The position numbers and the translations under genes were made by a program. Shown here in pieces: positions 60,123 to 62,058 of a stretch of DNA of 62,058 bases; the first letter of the stretch is position 1, and every line of letters begins with the position of its first letter. The DNA comes from Rubritalea profundi (lineage in GTDB: Bacteria > Verrucomicrobiota > Verrucomicrobiia > Verrucomicrobiales > Akkermansiaceae). Below the pieces are notes generated by a model. That model made no database searches. It saw only the letters and a list, made by a program, of their open reading frames with translations, and was not told where the DNA came from. The stretch spans positions 1,116,732-1,178,789 of the forward strand of contig NZ_MQWA01000001.1 of NCBI RefSeq assembly GCF_002954445.1, given 5' to 3'.

Positions 60123-61553
60123 ATGCCAGCAGACCCACGCACAATACTAATCGATCAAGCTCAGAATGACGGTCCATGGGACATCATCGTCATTGGAGGT
60201 GGCGCCACTGGGCTAGCCACAGCTTGGGACGCAGCCTCACGGGGCTACAAAGTCGCCTTATTAGAGCAAGCTGACTTCGCTACAGCAACTTCTAGCCGCT
60301 CCACAAAACTTCTGCACGGAGGAGTGAGGTATCTACAAAATGGGGAAATTGGTCTCGTCCGCGAAGCTCTGCACGAGCGCTCACTACTGTTAAAAAACGC
60401 TGAGGAATTCAGTCAACCGATGCGCTTCATTTTGCCGACTCACACTCCACTCTCTCGCTATTACTATCGATTCGGGATGTGGATTTACGATTCGCTCGCC
60501 GGAAAGTCCAATATCAGACCTGCCGAGTTACTCTCCCAGCGCGAACTCATGGCTCAGCTACCGCGCTATAAAAAAACCAAGCCTACAGGTGGAATCGCGT
60601 ACACCGATGCCCAGTTTGATGATGCCGCACTTGCTATAGCATTTGCCCAATGCATCAACGCCTCTGGCAACTTAGCTATCAATTATGTCTCCGCGGAAAA
60701 ACTTAACATCGAGAACGGAAAAATCACTGGCGTCATAGCCAAGGACATAGAGACGGATACATCATGGCGAATGGACGCTAAGCTTGTCATCAATGCTACT
60801 GGAATATTTTCTGATGTGTTCCGTCAGGCAAACGACAGCCAGATCAAATGGTCAATCCGCACATCAAGAGGCTCACACATCGTCGTTCCAGGTGAACCAT
60901 TAGGCTCAAAAAACGCACTTATTATCCCAAAAACAAGCGACGGCAGAGTGCTTTTCGCAGTGCCGTGGAAAGGTCACACACTCATCGGCACCACAGATGA
61001 GCCGACTAAGCTCCCAGAACTCCATCCGATCCCTACTGAGCAAGAAATTCAATTTCTCATCAAAGAAGCCCAGTCGACATTCAACCTCGATACTCAGTCC
61101 ATCACCAGCAGCTGGGCTGGGCTAAGGCCGCTTGTCAGTCGTGCGAGTAAAAGCTCTACGGCATCACTGTCCCGCAAACACATCATCGACATCTCAGACA
61201 ATGGCCTCATTTCTATTCTTGGAGGAAAATGGACGACTTGCAGAAAGATGGCAGAAGACACTATCGATGCGGCCATTCTCAGACATGGACTCCCTCTCCG
61301 CATCTGTAATACCAAAGATCTCAAACTTACAGACCACGGTGCACTCCCTCCCCTAAGCCCAGTGGACACAGCTCCCTCTGTCGAACTTTCACTATCAATC
61401 ATAGAATCTTGCTTTCGAGACAGGTATGCCAGAAATGCCGATGACATCCTAGCTCGTCGCACTCGCACAAGCATGCTGGACACTCAGCTCGCAAAGAATC
61501 AAGCAGCTACAGCGGAACTCGCTATCCAAAAACTTCGAGCTAACGCTGACTAG
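60123..61553 (+). CDS. glpD: FAD-dependent glycerol-3-phosphate dehydrogenase
   Basis: 476 residues. The FAD site is IVIGGGATGLATAWDAASRG (about residues 21-40), followed by STKLLHGGVRYLQNGEIGLVREAL, SRGSHIVVPGEPLG, LFAVPWKGHTLIGTTDEP and SWAGLRPLV, all typical of GlpD/GlpA. It oxidises glycerol-3-phosphate to dihydroxyacetone phosphate at the membrane, feeding electrons to quinone. The gene is slightly shorter than E. coli GlpD (501) and lies 38 bases from the divergent phosphodiesterase gene, so a shared control region is likely. Confidence 0.93.
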   Translation: MPADPRTILIDQAQNDGPWDIIVIGGGATGLATAWDAASRGYKVALLEQADFATATSSRSTKLLHGGVRYLQNGEIGLVREALHERSLLLKNAEEFSQPMRFILPTHTPLSRYYYRFGMWIYDSLAGKSNIRPAELLSQRELMAQLPRYKKTKPTGGIAYTDAQFDDAALAIAFAQCINASGNLAINYVSAEKLNIENGKITGVIAKDIETDTSWRMDAKLVINATGIFSDVFRQANDSQIKWSIRTSRGSHIVVPGEPLGSKNALIIPKTSDGRVLFAVPWKGHTLIGTTDEPTKLPELHPIPTEQEIQFLIKEAQSTFNLDTQSITSSWAGLRPLVSRASKSSTASLSRKHIIDISDNGLISILGGKWTTCRKMAEDTIDAAILRHGLPLRICNTKDLKLTDHGALPPLSPVDTAPSVELSLSIIESCFRDRYARNADDILARRTRTSMLDTQLAKNQAATAELAIQKLRANAD

Positions 61554-62058
61554 CTGACACAGGTTATGCATAATTCTTATTTTAAACTCTAATTGTTAGC
61601 GATTCCTGTTGCTCAAAACCCATTTCCATCTATATTTCAGGTGCTACCATGTTCGTCCCTATATAGAACGAGTCCAGGCCGATATTTAAATTACGGGAGC
61701 TGCCCCAGAGGGTTGATGTCATGCCTTTTCAGGAAGACAAAGACCCAATGGACGTTCCCACCTACTGAGCTTTCGGATCAGTGGCTTCAGTTCTATGGAC
61801 GGCATGGCGGTATTTTTTAAGTTTTTGCTACATCTATTGATGTTAGCTATATACTTGGACAACTCATTATACCATTTGAATAGTCAGATTATCGGAATGA
61901 CGTCGAGGGATTGGTTTGCAACAAGGTACAAGGAAGGAACATAGCAGCCTGCGCGCCGTAGTCTTTACGAAGGAGCTGGCTATGTGACTGAGGCGCAACG
62001 CCGCTAGAATCTAATTATTCGGCGTCCCCTCCATCTCAGCTCAGCTGACTATTAACCC
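61554..62058. other. 505-base unexplained right edge
   Basis: One open frame (61593-61820, 75 residues) has no recognisable motif and probably is not a gene. Toward the window end, a GC-rich stretch with GCCGTAG and CGCAACGCCGCTAG segments could be an intergenic repeat. The window stops before a further gene appears. Confidence 0.4.

Noticed and set aside
61593-61820. 75-residue open frame at the right edge
   Set aside because: No motif or coding character; it lies in a spacer with many stops in other frames.

Overview
The window looks like chromosomal DNA of a Gram-negative member of the Verrucomicrobiota, probably close to Rubritalea or other Verrucomicrobiales. This is inferred from family content and protein style: outer-membrane genes (lpxB, a TamA/TamB-like pair, lipoproteins), exported proteins with SHD1-like domains, and rarely recognisable Shine-Dalgarno sequences. 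It was not tested by any database search. About 48.7 kb is ordinary backbone. It is interrupted by one foreign-looking block of about 13.3 kb (33843-47166).

Left backbone (1-33.8 kb). First come a BrkB-type membrane protein and a minus-strand group: proB, a CBS/DRTGG manganese pyrophosphatase split by a one-base frameshift, a methyltransferase, a UbiA-like protein and a His-rich lipoprotein. Next is an Fbp-type ABC importer (permease, binding protein, ATPase), then dCMP deaminase and a Tat-exported phosphoesterase. The glycolytic run gap-pgk-tpiA follows, each gene trailed by a hairpin. After that come scattered housekeeping genes (WalJ-type hydrolase, YhaM-like HD protein, alcohol dehydrogenase, rsfS, tRNA-Ala(GGC), a serine hydrolase and a papain-like protein). 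The stretch ends in a complete phosphate block: a Na/Pi cotransporter, PhoB, PhoR, PstS (frameshifted at its C-terminus), a very large PstC, PstA, PstB and PhoU.

Integrated element (33.8-47.2 kb). A 12-bp direct repeat (ACGTTTCGGATA) flanks a block with a tyrosine integrase at the left end and an excisionase-like HTH protein at the right end. It also has a P-loop replication protein of DUF3987 type, small unknown genes, and a minus-strand cargo group: a BRCT protein, an exported HNH nuclease, an exported SHD1-like protein and a 4-TM protein. Between the cargo and the replication gene lie about 3 kb without genes. This stretch is packed with iteron-like repeats: 13 ATGGAA/TTCCAT and 11 TAGGGA/TCCCTA hexamers, the latter spaced about 10 bp apart, together with TTACCACG repeats, AT-rich tracts and GCGCGC-rich DNA. 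I read it as a replication origin and the whole block as an integrative plasmid-like element or satellite. No capsid, packaging or conjugation genes were recognised.

Right backbone (47.2-62 kb). A TamB-like protein carries an internal 220-residue tandem duplication and overlaps a TamA/BamA-family gene by one base. Next come a hypothetical gene, a possible small minus-strand gene with its own terminator, and tgt (lacking the usual zinc cysteines) with yajC. The window ends with lpxB, an unknown membrane protein, a papain/NlpC-like lipoprotein with a glycerophosphodiesterase, and a divergent glycerol-3-phosphate dehydrogenase gene.

The most interesting items are the element and its multi-family origin, the zinc-site-less TGT, the coiled-coil PstC, the duplicated TamB domain, and two frameshifts that each look like loss of one G from a G run.
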